64,000 bases of DNA from Pseudorhizobium banfieldiae (GCF_000967425.1 NZ_FO082820.1:2170001-2234000); one strand, 5' to 3'. Shown: positions 19,187 to 28,486, counted from the stretch's first letter. Numbers and translations: made by a program. The notes: a model not told the origin generated them from the sequence alone.

Positions 19187-20659
19187 CTAGGGTATGTCGG
19201 TCTCGATGCCCATGCAGAGATATTTGATCTCCAGATAGTCGTCCAGGCCGTACTTAGACCCTTCGCGGCCGTTCCCGCTTTCCTTCACGCCGCCGAACGG
19301 TGCGACTTCAGTAGAGATGATTCCTTCGTTGATGCCGACGATGCCGTACTCGAGCGCTTCCGCCACCCGCCAAATCCGCGAGATGTCACGGCCGTAGAAA
19401 TACGCTGCCAACCCGAACTGCGTGTCGTTGGCGAGTCTGATCGCGTCGCTCTCTGTCTCGAAGCGGAAGATAGACGCGACCGGCCCGAAGATTTCTTCGT
19501 TGAAGATTTGAGACCCGGGCGGCACGTCAGCCAGAACTGTCGGTTGATAGAAGCTGTGCCCGAGGGCATGTCTCTCGCCGCCTACCAGTACCCGCCCGCC
19601 CCGCTGGACAGCGTCAGAAACCAACTCCTCAACCTTCGCTACCGCCTTCTGATCTATCAGGGGACCAATCTGAGTATCCGCCTCGAAGCCGTTTCCGACC
19701 GGCATTGCCCCGACGACTTCCGCCAGGCGTTGCACGAACCTGTCGTAAATGCCGTTCTGGACGAGGAACCGATTGGCGCAAACGCAAGTCTGTCCGGCGT
19801 TGCGGTATTTGGAGGCGACAGCCCCCTTAACAGCGGCTTCCAGATCGGCATCGTCAAAAACGATGAAGGGGGCATTTCCTCCGAGTTCCATGGATGTACG
19901 CTTAACAGTCGCTGCGCACTGGGCCATCAGAACCTTGCCGATTTCGGTCGAACCGGTGAAGCTGAGCTTTCGGACCACTGGGTTGGACGTAAGCTCGCCA
20001 CCGATCTCCGCAGCCGACCCGGTAATACAGGATAACACTCCTTTCGGAACGCCTGCCCGCTCCGCCAAAACGCATAGGGCGAGGGCGGACAGCGGCGTTT
20101 GGCTCGCGGGCTTGATCACCATGGTGCATCCAGCTGCTAGCGCCGGGCCGGCCTTGCGAGTGATCATCGCAGCGGGGAAGTTCCACGGCGTGATCGCCGC
20201 ACACACCCCGATCGGCTGCTTCAGGACAACGATACGCCTGTCGGCAGTGGGAGCCGGTATGGTGTCGCCGTAGACGCGCTTTGCCTCTTCACCAAACCAC
20301 TCGATGTAGGATGCCGCGTAAGCTATTTCTCCCTTCGCCTCAGCGAGAGGCTTGCCCTGCTCCGCGGTCATGATGGCAGCGAGATCATCCTGGTTCTCCA
20401 TCAGGAGGTCGAACCATTTTCGCAGGATTACCGCCCGTTGCTTGCCGGAAAGAGCTCTCCAGCCGGAAAGGGCCTTGCCGGCCTCTTCCAGGGCCAACCT
20501 CGTCTCGCCGGCACCCATTCGAGGAACGCTCCCGACAACCGTACCATCGGCGGGATTGGTGACTTCCAGGACTTCCCCATTGTTCGCATCTCGCCACTCA
20601 CCAGCGACGAAGCACTTGTCAGCCAGGAGCGATGGGTCTTTCAGTCTCAGAGTGGCCAT
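19187..20659 (-). CDS. gabD: NAD(P)-dependent succinate-semialdehyde dehydrogenase
   Basis: A 490-residue aldehyde dehydrogenase close to GabD throughout, for example VTNPADGTVVGSVPRMG, EQGKPLAEAKGEIAYAASYI and ITPWNFPAAMITRKAGPAL. The catalytic Cys lies in NAGQTCVCANR and the general-base Glu in SMELGGNAP. It oxidises succinate semialdehyde to succinate. It is the last gene of a seven-gene leftward operon and follows the iron alcohol dehydrogenase, a pairing also seen in the Agrobacterium blcAB genes for 4-hydroxybutyrate. It probably delivers the pathway end product to the TCA cycle. Confidence 0.92.
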   Translation of the reverse strand: MATLRLKDPSLLADKCFVAGEWRDANNGEVLEVTNPADGTVVGSVPRMGAGETRLALEEAGKALSGWRALSGKQRAVILRKWFDLLMENQDDLAAIMTAEQGKPLAEAKGEIAYAASYIEWFGEEAKRVYGDTIPAPTADRRIVVLKQPIGVCAAITPWNFPAAMITRKAGPALAAGCTMVIKPASQTPLSALALCVLAERAGVPKGVLSCITGSAAEIGGELTSNPVVRKLSFTGSTEIGKVLMAQCAATVKRTSMELGGNAPFIVFDDADLEAAVKGAVASKYRNAGQTCVCANRFLVQNGIYDRFVQRLAEVVGAMPVGNGFEADTQIGPLIDQKAVAKVEELVSDAVQRGGRVLVGGERHALGHSFYQPTVLADVPPGSQIFNEEIFGPVASIFRFETESDAIRLANDTQFGLAAYFYGRDISRIWRVAEALEYGIVGINEGIISTEVAPFGGVKESGNGREGSKYGLDDYLEIKYLCMGIETDIP

Positions 20660-20684
20660 GAAATTTTACCTCTACAGGAGTCTC

Positions 20685-21134
20685 TTAGGGCTGCGTCAGG
20701 AGGGGCTCGAGCACTCCGCGAACCTTGCCGCCGAACGGAACCGGTCGCCGCGAATAACGATCGACATTCACATGAACGAAGAAACCCTCCGCCGACGCGA
20801 TGTCTTCATCGTTCCTGAAGAGCCCGATTTCATATCGTACGGATGAGTTTCCGAGTTTGGCGACGCGTATTCCCGCGGTCACGCGATCCGGAAAAGCCAT
20901 CTCCGCGTGGTAGCGACACCCCGTCTCAACCACCAGGAACACCTCGGAGCCCCCCCGCATATCAAGCGCTCCATTCTCGATCAGAAAGGCGTTCACCGCC
21001 GTGTCGAACATGCTGTAGTGTACAACGTTGTTCATGTGCCCGTAGATATCGTTATCCGACCATCTTAGATCGATAGTGCGGAACACCTTGTAAGCAGAGC
21101 GATCTCCGGGTTTTGCTCGTTCTCCCATCACCAC
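20685..21134 (-). CDS. 4HBT-type acyl-CoA thioesterase
   Basis: A 149-residue single hot-dog fold protein. The 4-hydroxybenzoyl-CoA thioesterase pattern is seen at the N-terminus as RWSDNDIYGHMNNVVHYSMFD, with the expected catalytic Asp just before the YGHMNN helix. It hydrolyses an acyl-CoA to the free acid. It overlaps the end of the upstream alcohol dehydrogenase by 7 bases and precedes gabD by 25. In this cluster it may release an acid made by the CoA-ligase branch. Confidence 0.85.
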   Translation of the reverse strand: MVMGERAKPGDRSAYKVFRTIDLRWSDNDIYGHMNNVVHYSMFDTAVNAFLIENGALDMRGGSEVFLVVETGCRYHAEMAFPDRVTAGIRVAKLGNSSVRYEIGLFRNDEDIASAEGFFVHVNVDRYSRRPVPFGGKVRGVLEPLLTQP

Positions 21135-22288
21135 GCCGCCTTGTAAATTGCGAGGGCGTCAGCCTCGGTAACTTCGCGTGGATTGTTCACTAGCAGCCGT
21201 GTCTGTTTCATGGCGTCCCGAGCCATTGACGGCAGGTCGGCTTGGCCGATTCCGACGTCGCGGAGCCTGGACTGCAACCCGAGTTTCACCGACAGCTCAG
21301 CGAGGCCCTCGATGAAAGCAGCACATCTTCCCTGCTCTCCTTCTTCCCAGGTGATCTCTGGAAAGACGTCACCGGCAATCTCAGCGTATACAGAGCTGGC
21401 GGCAGGCGCATTGAACCGAAGGACATGCGGGAGCACAAGCGCGTTCGAAAGACCGTGCGGCACATGGAATCTCCCCCCGATCGGATAGGCCAAGGCGTGT
21501 ACTGCCGCCACGGGCGAGTTCGCGAAAGCTTGGCCAGCCAGCATCGAGCCCAAGAGCATCGCGCCGCGTGCTTCACGATCTTGTCCCTCGAATACCGCCT
21601 TCTCAATATTTGCGCCAAGAAGCAGCAGGGCTTGCCGTGCAAGCATCTTCGACAGAGGATTGTTGTTTGCGTTCGTTGACGCATATGCCTCTATCGCATG
21701 GACCATGGCGTCGATTCCCGTCGCAGCAGTTATCCCGGGTGGGAGGCCCAAGGTTAGATCGGGATCAAGAACTGCGACATCAGGCAGGATTACCGGCGAT
21801 GAGACACCACGCTTCTCGTCGCCTCCCACGGTAATGATCGAAACCGGGGTCACCTCTGACCCCGTGCCGGCCGTCGTGGGCACCAGCACCAAAGGAAGGC
21901 GGGGTCCCTTCGCGTTTCCTACGCCCCATGCCTCCTCGATCGGCTCGCCGGAACCGCATAGCAAGGCGACAACCTTGGCTACGTCAAGCGATGATCCGCC
22001 GCCAAAGCCAATAACCCCCGAGACATCTCCTGCCGTTGCGGCCGCAGCGGCGGACATGACCGTACCGATCGACGGATCGGCTTCGACTCCGTCGAAAATC
22101 GTCGTTTCGATTCCGGATGCTGACAGGGACGCGAGCGCAGGTTCGCAGAGGCCGAGCTTCCGCAACCCCGGGTCTGTCACAAAAAGCACTCGGCGACCGA
22201 GCCTTTGCCCGATCAATTCGCCGATCGCAGCTGCCGCACCCGGCCGGAATACAATCTGCGCCGTTGTACTGAAAACAAACGGATTCAT
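21128..22288 (-). CDS. Iron-containing alcohol dehydrogenase (candidate 4-hydroxybutyrate dehydrogenase)
   Basis: The 386-residue group III alcohol dehydrogenase has the nucleotide loop GFGGGSSLDVAK and the VPTTAGTGSEVT motif. Metal ligands lie in TGIDAMVHAIEAY and FHVPHGLSNALVLPH. The neighbouring succinate-semialdehyde dehydrogenase and an AttM/BlcC-like lactonase in the same gene cluster recall the blcABC set, where the homologous BlcB oxidises 4-hydroxybutyrate. Maleylacetate reductase and other alcohols remain possible. It starts 23 bases after the acyl-CoA synthetase stop. Confidence 0.85.
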   Translation of the reverse strand: MNPFVFSTTAQIVFRPGAAAAIGELIGQRLGRRVLFVTDPGLRKLGLCEPALASLSASGIETTIFDGVEADPSIGTVMSAAAAATAGDVSGVIGFGGGSSLDVAKVVALLCGSGEPIEEAWGVGNAKGPRLPLVLVPTTAGTGSEVTPVSIITVGGDEKRGVSSPVILPDVAVLDPDLTLGLPPGITAATGIDAMVHAIEAYASTNANNNPLSKMLARQALLLLGANIEKAVFEGQDREARGAMLLGSMLAGQAFANSPVAAVHALAYPIGGRFHVPHGLSNALVLPHVLRFNAPAASSVYAEIAGDVFPEITWEEGEQGRCAAFIEGLAELSVKLGLQSRLRDVGIGQADLPSMARDAMKQTRLLVNNPREVTEADALAIYKAAW

Positions 22289-22311
22289 GCGCGTCTCCTA
22301 TGCGGTCTCGT

Positions 22312-23838
22312 CTATGCGGCGGGGATGCTCTCGCGGAGCTTCACACGCAAAATCTTTCCGGAGCCGGTGCGGGGAATTTGACCGACCACGTAAATCCGGT
22401 CAGGGACCTTGTAGGTCGAAAGACGGTCCCTGCAGTGTTTGAGCAATGCATCCTGATCGAAAGGCACGCCGTCTTTCAGAACGACACAAGCAACCGGCAC
22501 TTCGCCCAGCATTGTGTGCGGCATGCCAATCACAGCACAATCCATGATGGCCGAGTTGAGAAGTATTGCCTCCTCCACTTCCGCTGGCGCGATGTTCTGT
22601 CCTCCGCGGATTATCAATTCCTTCAGCCGGCCCGTAATCGTAAGGAACCCATTCGCATCTGACTTTGCCAGGTCTCCAGTGTGATACCACCCCTCGACCA
22701 CCGCCTTCTGGGTCTCGAGAGGCTTGTTATGATAGCCCTGCATCAGGTTAGGCCCTTTGCAGATGAGTTCTCCTTCCGTCCCTGGAGGGACATCGAGCCC
22801 CGTCTTTGGATCGACCAGACGCACAGTCAGCCCAGGAAGAGGCAACCCACAGGACCCCGGCACGCGCCAACGGCCAGGCCAGTTCATCGTTACCATGGTC
22901 GATGTCTCGGTGATGCCGTACCCGTCGAGCAACGGCACCCCGAAGAACGCCTCGAAGTCACTGTTCAATGTCCCGGGCATAATCGCGCCTGCGGAAACGC
23001 ACAGCCGCACTGATGACAGTAGTTTTTCGCCGTTCGCCTGGCAGGCAGAGAGGAAGTAATGGAAGACGGTCGGGACCCCCGGCATGAAGGTGAAGCGTCC
23101 GCTTCGAAGCAGTCTCGTTGCCTCTGTCGTCGAGAACTTCTCCATGATGTATTCACTCGCACCGGTCGCGATTATGGACAGGACGGCGATATTCAGGGCA
23201 TAGGAGTGGTATAGCGGCAGCGTGTTGAGGACGACGTCATGTTCGTTCAAGCCCGCTATCGGTGCCCAACAGGCCGATGTCACCCAAAGCATCGAACGGG
23301 TGGACAACAGTACACCCTTGGGCTGCCCCGTCGTCCCGGATGTATAGACGATATACGCTGCTCGGTCGACATCGGGGTCGTCTTCCACGACACCCGGGCT
23401 GGGCCCCAGAGATTCGAAGCCGGCTGTGTCGCTCGCTTCTATGATCTTCACGGACCTTTCCAGGCGCGGTTGCAGTGCATCAACCAGCGTCCTCTTTTCC
23501 GGAACGCTGATAAGAATTGAGCACTCCGCATCGGCGAGCCGATACGCCAATTCCGCGTCGGTGGATTCGATGGCCACTGGTACGGAGACGCCTCCTGCCC
23601 TGACGACCGCCAGGCATGCGACCACCCAGTTGACCGAGTTGGGGAGGAAGACCGCGACAGCCTCCCCCTCTTTCAGGCCAGCCGCCCTTAGATGGGAGGC
23701 GAGCGCCCGCGTCTCCTCGTCAAGCCGGTTGTATGAAATGGCCCGATGCTTATCCTCAAAGGCCATCTTTTCGGGACGCACCCGCGCGTTGCGGCGGAGA
23801 ATATCGCCAACGGGCGCTATGAGATCGAAGTGTATCAT
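22312..23838 (-). CDS. Acyl-CoA synthetase (AMP-binding)
   Basis: A 508-residue ANL-family ligase from the ATG at 23838, which has a good GAGGAG ribosome site; an upstream ATG at 23880 lacks one. Motifs in order are the P-loop YTSGTTGQPKG, GYGITET, YHTGDLAK, GRLKELIIRGGQNIAPAEVE and the C-terminal catalytic Lys in GSGKILR. It activates a carboxylic acid to its CoA thioester. The gene sits between the SDR and the alcohol dehydrogenase in a tight operon. The substrate is not evident; a heterocyclic or short hydroxy acid fits the neighbours. Confidence 0.9.
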   Translation of the reverse strand: MIHFDLIAPVGDILRRNARVRPEKMAFEDKHRAISYNRLDEETRALASHLRAAGLKEGEAVAVFLPNSVNWVVACLAVVRAGGVSVPVAIESTDAELAYRLADAECSILISVPEKRTLVDALQPRLERSVKIIEASDTAGFESLGPSPGVVEDDPDVDRAAYIVYTSGTTGQPKGVLLSTRSMLWVTSACWAPIAGLNEHDVVLNTLPLYHSYALNIAVLSIIATGASEYIMEKFSTTEATRLLRSGRFTFMPGVPTVFHYFLSACQANGEKLLSSVRLCVSAGAIMPGTLNSDFEAFFGVPLLDGYGITETSTMVTMNWPGRWRVPGSCGLPLPGLTVRLVDPKTGLDVPPGTEGELICKGPNLMQGYHNKPLETQKAVVEGWYHTGDLAKSDANGFLTITGRLKELIIRGGQNIAPAEVEEAILLNSAIMDCAVIGMPHTMLGEVPVACVVLKDGVPFDQDALLKHCRDRLSTYKVPDRIYVVGQIPRTGSGKILRVKLRESIPAA

Positions 23839-23860
23839 CGCAAGCTCCTCCCCTACTCGC

Positions 23861-24616
23861 TCACACCATGCTGAAACCACCGTTGACGCTGATCACTTGA
23901 CCCGTGATCCACGACGAGGCTTCAGATGCGAGGAATGTGACCATCGGAGCAATATCGTCGGGCTTGCCGATGCGGCGAAGCGGATACGCCTTCACGATCT
24001 TCTCGCGGTTCTTCTCCAGGAACTCGGGGTCCGAATGGGAGGTCTCGACAAGGCCGAGGGACACCGTGTTGACGGTGATACTGTTTCTACCGAACTCGCG
24101 CGCCAGCGATTTTCCAAGCGCGATGGTTCCACCGCGAGCGGCAGCTGCGATTGCGAGGTTTGCCTCTCCTATTCGGGAACTATCGCCAACAAGATTGATG
24201 ATCCGGCCGGCGTTCTGACCGATCATCAGCGGTGCCACCGCGTGACAGCAGTTGATCGCACCGTAGAGGCAGACATCGATCTGCTTCCTCCACTCCTCGG
24301 GGGTCGATTCGGTGAACCTCTGGTACTTTACGTAGCCAGCGTTGTTGACCAGCACATCGATCGTGCCGAAGTCTTCCTTAACAGCAGCAACCATGGCTTT
24401 AACTTGGTCATTGACGCTGATGTCAGCCTGATAGGCTTTTGCCCTACCGCCCTTGGCGACGATGGACTCGACAACACTGTCGGCCTCGGCTTTCGAGCGG
24501 CTGTAGTTGACGGCTACGACAGCGCCCTCTGCGGCGAGCGAACGAGCTATATCACCGCCGACGTCGCGGCCACCGCCCGTTACAAGCGCTACCTTGCCAT
24601 TCAGATTGGTTTGCAT
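23861..24616 (-). CDS. SDR-fold protein lacking the usual catalytic triad
   Basis: A 251-residue short-chain dehydrogenase fold with cofactor loop LVTGGGRDVGG and NNAG motif at 91–94. It resembles BadH/FabG-like members over its length and ends GQVISVNGGF. Aligned without gaps, the catalytic Ser, Tyr and Lys positions are Gly144, Ala157 and Arg161 (segment NLVGDSSRIGEANLAIAAAA, then R). The standard oxidoreductase mechanism therefore looks absent. The start at 24616 has an AGGAG site; the longer reading from 24667 does not improve the fold. It may have a changed or non-catalytic role in this pathway. Confidence 0.82.
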   Translation of the reverse strand: MQTNLNGKVALVTGGGRDVGGDIARSLAAEGAVVAVNYSRSKAEADSVVESIVAKGGRAKAYQADISVNDQVKAMVAAVKEDFGTIDVLVNNAGYVKYQRFTESTPEEWRKQIDVCLYGAINCCHAVAPLMIGQNAGRIINLVGDSSRIGEANLAIAAAARGGTIALGKSLAREFGRNSITVNTVSLGLVETSHSDPEFLEKNREKIVKAYPLRRIGKPDDIAPMVTFLASEASSWITGQVISVNGGFSMV

Positions 24617-24676
24617 TCCATGTCTCCTATTGGAACGTGCTGCCAGCGTCGCGAACGTGTTCAGCACTCGAATTCT

Positions 24677-25444
24677 TTATCGACCGAGAAACCGTGGGGG
24701 GCGCTTCTCGCTGAAGGCTCTTCGCCCCTCAGCGTAGTCCTGACTCCCGCTCGCTTCGTCGATCAGCCGGTCCGCTTCGGCCGGGTCGAAATTGCCTCTG
24801 ACGCATCCGTTCAGAATGTATTTCGCTCCCCGGATCGTCAGGGGAGCGCTAGGGGCCATGGAAGCCGCTTGTTCCTTGGCCGCCTGTAAAGCGTCATCCG
24901 TCAACTGGTCGACAAAGCCATTCCCGAGGGCGTCTTCGGCTCCGAAACGTTGGGCGGTGTAGAGGATTCGTTTTGCCTCCGTCACTCCGACGAGTGAAAG
25001 CAGCTTCCGCGTTGCGGAAACCCCGTAGACGATCGACAGCCGGGCCGCCGGAATGCCGAACACTGCGCTGTGCTCCGCTACTCGAAAGTCGCAAGACATT
25101 GCGAGGTGCGCAGCGCCGCCAAGGCAATAGCCACGGATAGCCGCGATAGTGGGCTTGGAAACGCTAAAGATCGCGTCTCCAGCTGCATCTACGGCAACTT
25201 CGTAATGTTTGCTCGCGTCAGCGCTACCTCTAATCGCGTCGAACTCGCTGATGTCCGCGCCGGCAGAGAAATCCGTGCCGGCTCCCGTGAGGATAATCGA
25301 ACGAACGTCTTGGTCGGCGTCGAGGTCTTGAAAAAGCTCTGCCAGCCCGCGCCACATGTCGTAGGTGACAGCGTTGCGTTGCTTCGGTTTGTTGAGGGTG
25401 ACGACAGCTACGCCGTCTGATCGTTCAAGCAGAAGATCGCTCAT
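24677..25444 (-). CDS. Enoyl-CoA hydratase/isomerase-family protein lacking both catalytic glutamates
   Basis: A 255-residue crotonase-fold protein. The oxyanion-hole segments are present (SAGADISEF and RGYCLGGAAHLAM). Against rat enoyl-CoA hydratase, Glu144 aligns with His113 and Glu164 with Ala133 (FGIPAARLS). Simple hydratase chemistry is therefore unlikely. Crotonase members with other residues act as CoA-thioester hydrolases, decarboxylases or C–C hydrolases. It lies second in the leftward operon, after the binding protein and before the SDR. A CoA-thioester hydrolase role, as proposed for HmfE in furoate pathways, is one inference. Confidence 0.87.
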   Translation of the reverse strand: MSDLLLERSDGVAVVTLNKPKQRNAVTYDMWRGLAELFQDLDADQDVRSIILTGAGTDFSAGADISEFDAIRGSADASKHYEVAVDAAGDAIFSVSKPTIAAIRGYCLGGAAHLAMSCDFRVAEHSAVFGIPAARLSIVYGVSATRKLLSLVGVTEAKRILYTAQRFGAEDALGNGFVDQLTDDALQAAKEQAASMAPSAPLTIRGAKYILNGCVRGNFDPAEADRLIDEASGSQDYAEGRRAFSEKRPPRFLGR

Positions 25445-25527
25445 GTGGTCCGTCTTTGCTCCTGGCCCGTCGCCAGTTGATGGGGCAGTTCAAGGGTGCC
25501 CGGCGTCGCCGCCGGGCATTGGTCGGC

Positions 25528-26736
25528 TCACTTCTTGACTAGGGGGCATTCGCTCTCGGAGAGGGGGCGGAATGCCTCGTCTCCTGGGATCGTTGTGACG
25601 AGCTTCAGCAGGTCCCACTCGCCCTTGGACTCCTCAGGTGTCTTGACTTGATACACATACATGTCGTGGACCATCCGCCCGTCTTCGCGAATTTTGCCGC
25701 CCGTCGCAAAGAAGTCATTGATTGGCGTCTCTTTCATCTTCGCCATGACCTCCTTCGCGTCAGTCGTACCTGCCGCCTCGACGGATTTCAGGTAGTGCAT
25801 CGTGGACGAATAATCCCCGGCGTCTCCCATGTGAGGGGGGCGACCGACCCGCTCCTGAAACTTCTTGGCGAAAGCGCGCGTCTCGTCATCACGGTCCCAG
25901 TAGAATGCGTTGGTGAGGATCATCCCCTGAGCCGTCTCCAGTCCCAGCGCATGGACGTCGGTGGCCCACACCAGCAGACCTGCGACCGTCTTGCCAGACG
26001 CTGCGAGACCGAATTCAGAAGCGGACTTGACCGCATTGACGAAGGTCGTGCCGGAACCCGCCAATGCGACAACCTCCGCAGGCGAAGCCTGGGCCTGCAA
26101 CATAAACGCGCTATGGTCAGAGGTCTCGATCGGATATCGGACCGAGCCTGAGACGGTCCCACCATTAGCCTTTACGATCTGGCTTGCGTCCGCTTCCAAT
26201 GCATGTCCGAACGCGTAGTCGGCGGTCAGAAAGTACCAGTCCTTCTTGCCCTCGCGGATCAGCTCATTCGCAGTACCATTCGCGAGCGCGTAGGTATCAT
26301 AGGAATAATGGATTGAGTTCGGCGTGCAGCTGTCGTTGGTCAGGCGCGACGAACCCGAGCCATTCACGATGGCGATCTTGTCCTCGTCCTTCGCCACCTG
26401 AGTCACCGCAAGCGCTATTCCCGAGTTGATCAGGTTGTTGATCATGGTGACGCCTTGCGACTCGTACCACTCTCGAGCCGTGGAAACGGCGACCTCTGGC
26501 TTGTTCTGATGATCCGCGACAACCACCTCCAGAGGACGGCCAAGAACCTTTCCGCCGAAATCTTCGACGGCCATCTTGACGGCGGCGACTGCCCCCTCTC
26601 CGCTTTCATGCGAGAACTGACCGCTGATATCGGTGAGAACACCGATCTTTACCGGCCCTGACTCCTGCGCCTGCAAGGGCATACCTACCGATGCAAACGC
26701 TGCCGCGCAGGACAACAAGACTCTCAGATTTCTCAT
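25528..26736 (-). CDS. Branched-chain-type ABC transporter substrate-binding protein
   Basis: The start at 26736 (MRNLRVLLSCAAAFASVGMPLQAQ) gives a signal peptide and a 402-residue protein. A longer reading from 26775 only adds a charged stretch. The mature part, VKIGVLTDISGQFSHESGEGAVAAVKMAVEDFGG, is a type I periplasmic binding fold of the LivK/aromatic-acid type. It heads the leftward catabolic operon and is divergent from the matching livGFHM genes, 257 bases away. Proteins of this group often bind aromatic or heterocyclic acids rather than amino acids. That fits the context. Confidence 0.88.
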   Translation of the reverse strand: MRNLRVLLSCAAAFASVGMPLQAQESGPVKIGVLTDISGQFSHESGEGAVAAVKMAVEDFGGKVLGRPLEVVVADHQNKPEVAVSTAREWYESQGVTMINNLINSGIALAVTQVAKDEDKIAIVNGSGSSRLTNDSCTPNSIHYSYDTYALANGTANELIREGKKDWYFLTADYAFGHALEADASQIVKANGGTVSGSVRYPIETSDHSAFMLQAQASPAEVVALAGSGTTFVNAVKSASEFGLAASGKTVAGLLVWATDVHALGLETAQGMILTNAFYWDRDDETRAFAKKFQERVGRPPHMGDAGDYSSTMHYLKSVEAAGTTDAKEVMAKMKETPINDFFATGGKIREDGRMVHDMYVYQVKTPEESKGEWDLLKLVTTIPGDEAFRPLSESECPLVKK

Positions 26737-26888
26737 GGCTTTCTTCTCCCAGTTACGGCGTCGAGGCTCCTCCACAACGCCAATAGCACTTGCGCTATCG
26801 TACCTTGATGCGGTGAAATAAGACGATCATATTGCGCCACAACAGTTACTGTGCCGCAAGGAAAGCAGAAATTATCAAACTACGCAAG

Positions 26889-26906
26889 CTTGCATTATTA
26901 GACTTT
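26889..26906 (-). promoter_or_regulatory. Shared 18-bp motif, copy A (upstream of binding-protein operon)
   Basis: Read on the minus strand this is AAAGTCTAATAATGCAAG, identical in all 18 bases to 31273–31290. It lies in the divergent gap between the binding-protein operon (starts 26736) and livG (starts 26994). ATAATG within it may be the -10 of the leftward promoter. It is a candidate operator for the fused HxlR regulator. Confidence 0.65.
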
Positions 26907-26993
26907 GTGTGATTTCTTGAAGTCCTCTCGGAAGGGAGGGCGCACAGCATTCATTGGTGCGCTGGAGGAGATTTCGAGCCGGTAGGAGGACGC

Positions 26994-27752
26994 GTGCCGG
27001 AAAACGCACCCATCATTGAAGCGCGCAGGTTAACGCGCTCGTTTGGCGGCTTCGTTGCCGTCAATAACGTCGACATCCAAATCAGTCCGGGAACTATTCA
27101 CGCCCTTATCGGTCCAAACGGCGCGGGCAAGAGCACACTCTTCAATTTGCTTACGAAGTTCCTTTCCCCCAGTTCCGGACACATCTTTTTCAAGGGGCGT
27201 GACATTACCGGCATGGCACCGGCGGACATCGCAAGGCTGGGGCTGGTGCGCTCATTCCAGATTTCCTCAGTGTTTCCGCATCTAAGCGCACACGAGAACG
27301 TCCGCGTTGCCCTTCAGGCCCGCGAGCACGAGACTTTCTCGTTCTGGAAATCCAATACGTGCCTCAGACGCTTCGATGACGAAGCGAGCGCGCTTCTCGA
27401 GAGTGTGGGTCTTTCCGACAAGGCAGGAGCATTGGCAAGCGAACTTTCCTACGGGCGCAAGCGCGCACTGGAGTTGGCGACCACACTTGCGCTGGAGCCC
27501 GAGGTCTTGTTGCTCGACGAACCGATGGCAGGCATGGGCACCGAAGATATCGGCAGAACCGCTGATCTCATACGGCGGGTTGGAAAAGGCAGAACCGTGC
27601 TGATGGTAGAACACAATCTCGGGGTTGTGGCGGACCTGTCCGATACGATCACGGTACTCCGTCGTGGCGAAGTGATCGCCGAAGGCTCATACGCCGAAGT
27701 GTCCGCCAACAGCGAAGTTCGACAAGCCTATATGGGAGCATCCCATGTCTGA
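26994..27752 (+). CDS. livG: Branched-chain-type ABC transporter ATPase (LivG-like)
   Basis: The GTG-started gene encodes 252 residues: Walker A GPNGAGKST, LivG-type insert FQISSVFPHLSAHENV, a modified signature ELSYGRKRALELATTLA and Walker B VLLLDEPMAGM. LivG proteins end, as here, with a short tail and pair with LivF. The ribosome site GGAGGA lies 7 bases upstream. It is first in livGFHM and is divergent from the substrate-binding protein gene. Confidence 0.9.
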   Translation: MPENAPIIEARRLTRSFGGFVAVNNVDIQISPGTIHALIGPNGAGKSTLFNLLTKFLSPSSGHIFFKGRDITGMAPADIARLGLVRSFQISSVFPHLSAHENVRVALQAREHETFSFWKSNTCLRRFDDEASALLESVGLSDKAGALASELSYGRKRALELATTLALEPEVLLLDEPMAGMGTEDIGRTADLIRRVGKGRTVLMVEHNLGVVADLSDTITVLRRGEVIAEGSYAEVSANSEVRQAYMGASHV

Positions 27753-28452
27753 ACCCGCACTGCTCGATGTAAAGGACCTCGAAGCCTGGTACGGCGAAAG
27801 CCACGTCCTGCACGGAGTGAACTTCAATGTAAGAAGAGGCGAAGTTGTAACGCTCATTGGCAGGAACGGGGCGGGCAAGACTACGACTTTACGGACCCTG
27901 ATCGGCATCGTCGGAAAACGCTCCGGCAGCGGGTTGTTGGGGAGCGTAGACCTCCTGAAGGTTCCACCTCACAAGGTAGCCCGCCACGGCATCGGGTATG
28001 TCCCGGAAGAGCGCGGCATATTTTCGAAACTGAACGTACTGGAGAACCTGCTGTTCCCGCCCGCGTGGAAAACAGGAGGGATGAGCATCGACGAGATTTA
28101 CGATCTCTTTCCAAACCTCCGGGCACGTGGCGCAACGCCCGGAACGCGCCTCTCCGGGGGCGAACAGCAGATGCTGGCGATCGGAAGGGTGTTGCGAACT
28201 GGAGCCGACATCATCCTTCTCGACGAACCGACCGAGGGCATAGCTCCGGTCATCATCGAGGAGATCGGGGCCGCCTTGCGGATACTCAAAGAGCGAGGCA
28301 TCACCATCATCCTCGTCGAACAGAACCTGCGCTTTGCAGCCTCCATCGCGGACCGGCATTTTGTGCTGGATCAAGGGAAGGTCGTCGACGAAATCCCCAA
28401 CAGCGAACTCGACGCCAACATGGACCGTCTCAACCGGTACCTCGGGGTCTGA
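27745..28452 (+). CDS. livF: Branched-chain-type ABC transporter ATPase (LivF-like)
   Basis: The 235-residue LivF-type ATPase starts inside the last codons of livG (8-base overlap). It shows GRNGAGKTTTLRTLIG, the LivF hallmark GIGYVPEERGIFSKLNVLENL, the signature LSGGEQQMLAIGRVL and IILLDEPTEGIAPVI. It forms the ATPase heterodimer with LivG. Confidence 0.92.
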   Translation: MSEPALLDVKDLEAWYGESHVLHGVNFNVRRGEVVTLIGRNGAGKTTTLRTLIGIVGKRSGSGLLGSVDLLKVPPHKVARHGIGYVPEERGIFSKLNVLENLLFPPAWKTGGMSIDEIYDLFPNLRARGATPGTRLSGGEQQMLAIGRVLRTGADIILLDEPTEGIAPVIIEEIGAALRILKERGITIILVEQNLRFAASIADRHFVLDQGKVVDEIPNSELDANMDRLNRYLGV

Positions 28453-28486
28453 CCGTGGCACACACACTTCAACAGGTAGAAATCCA

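Noticed and set aside
23426..24889. Long rightward open frame of 487 codons over the synthetase/SDR genes
   Set aside because: It is antisense to well-supported genes, Arg/Ser-rich, and shows no domain. It is a high-GC shadow frame.
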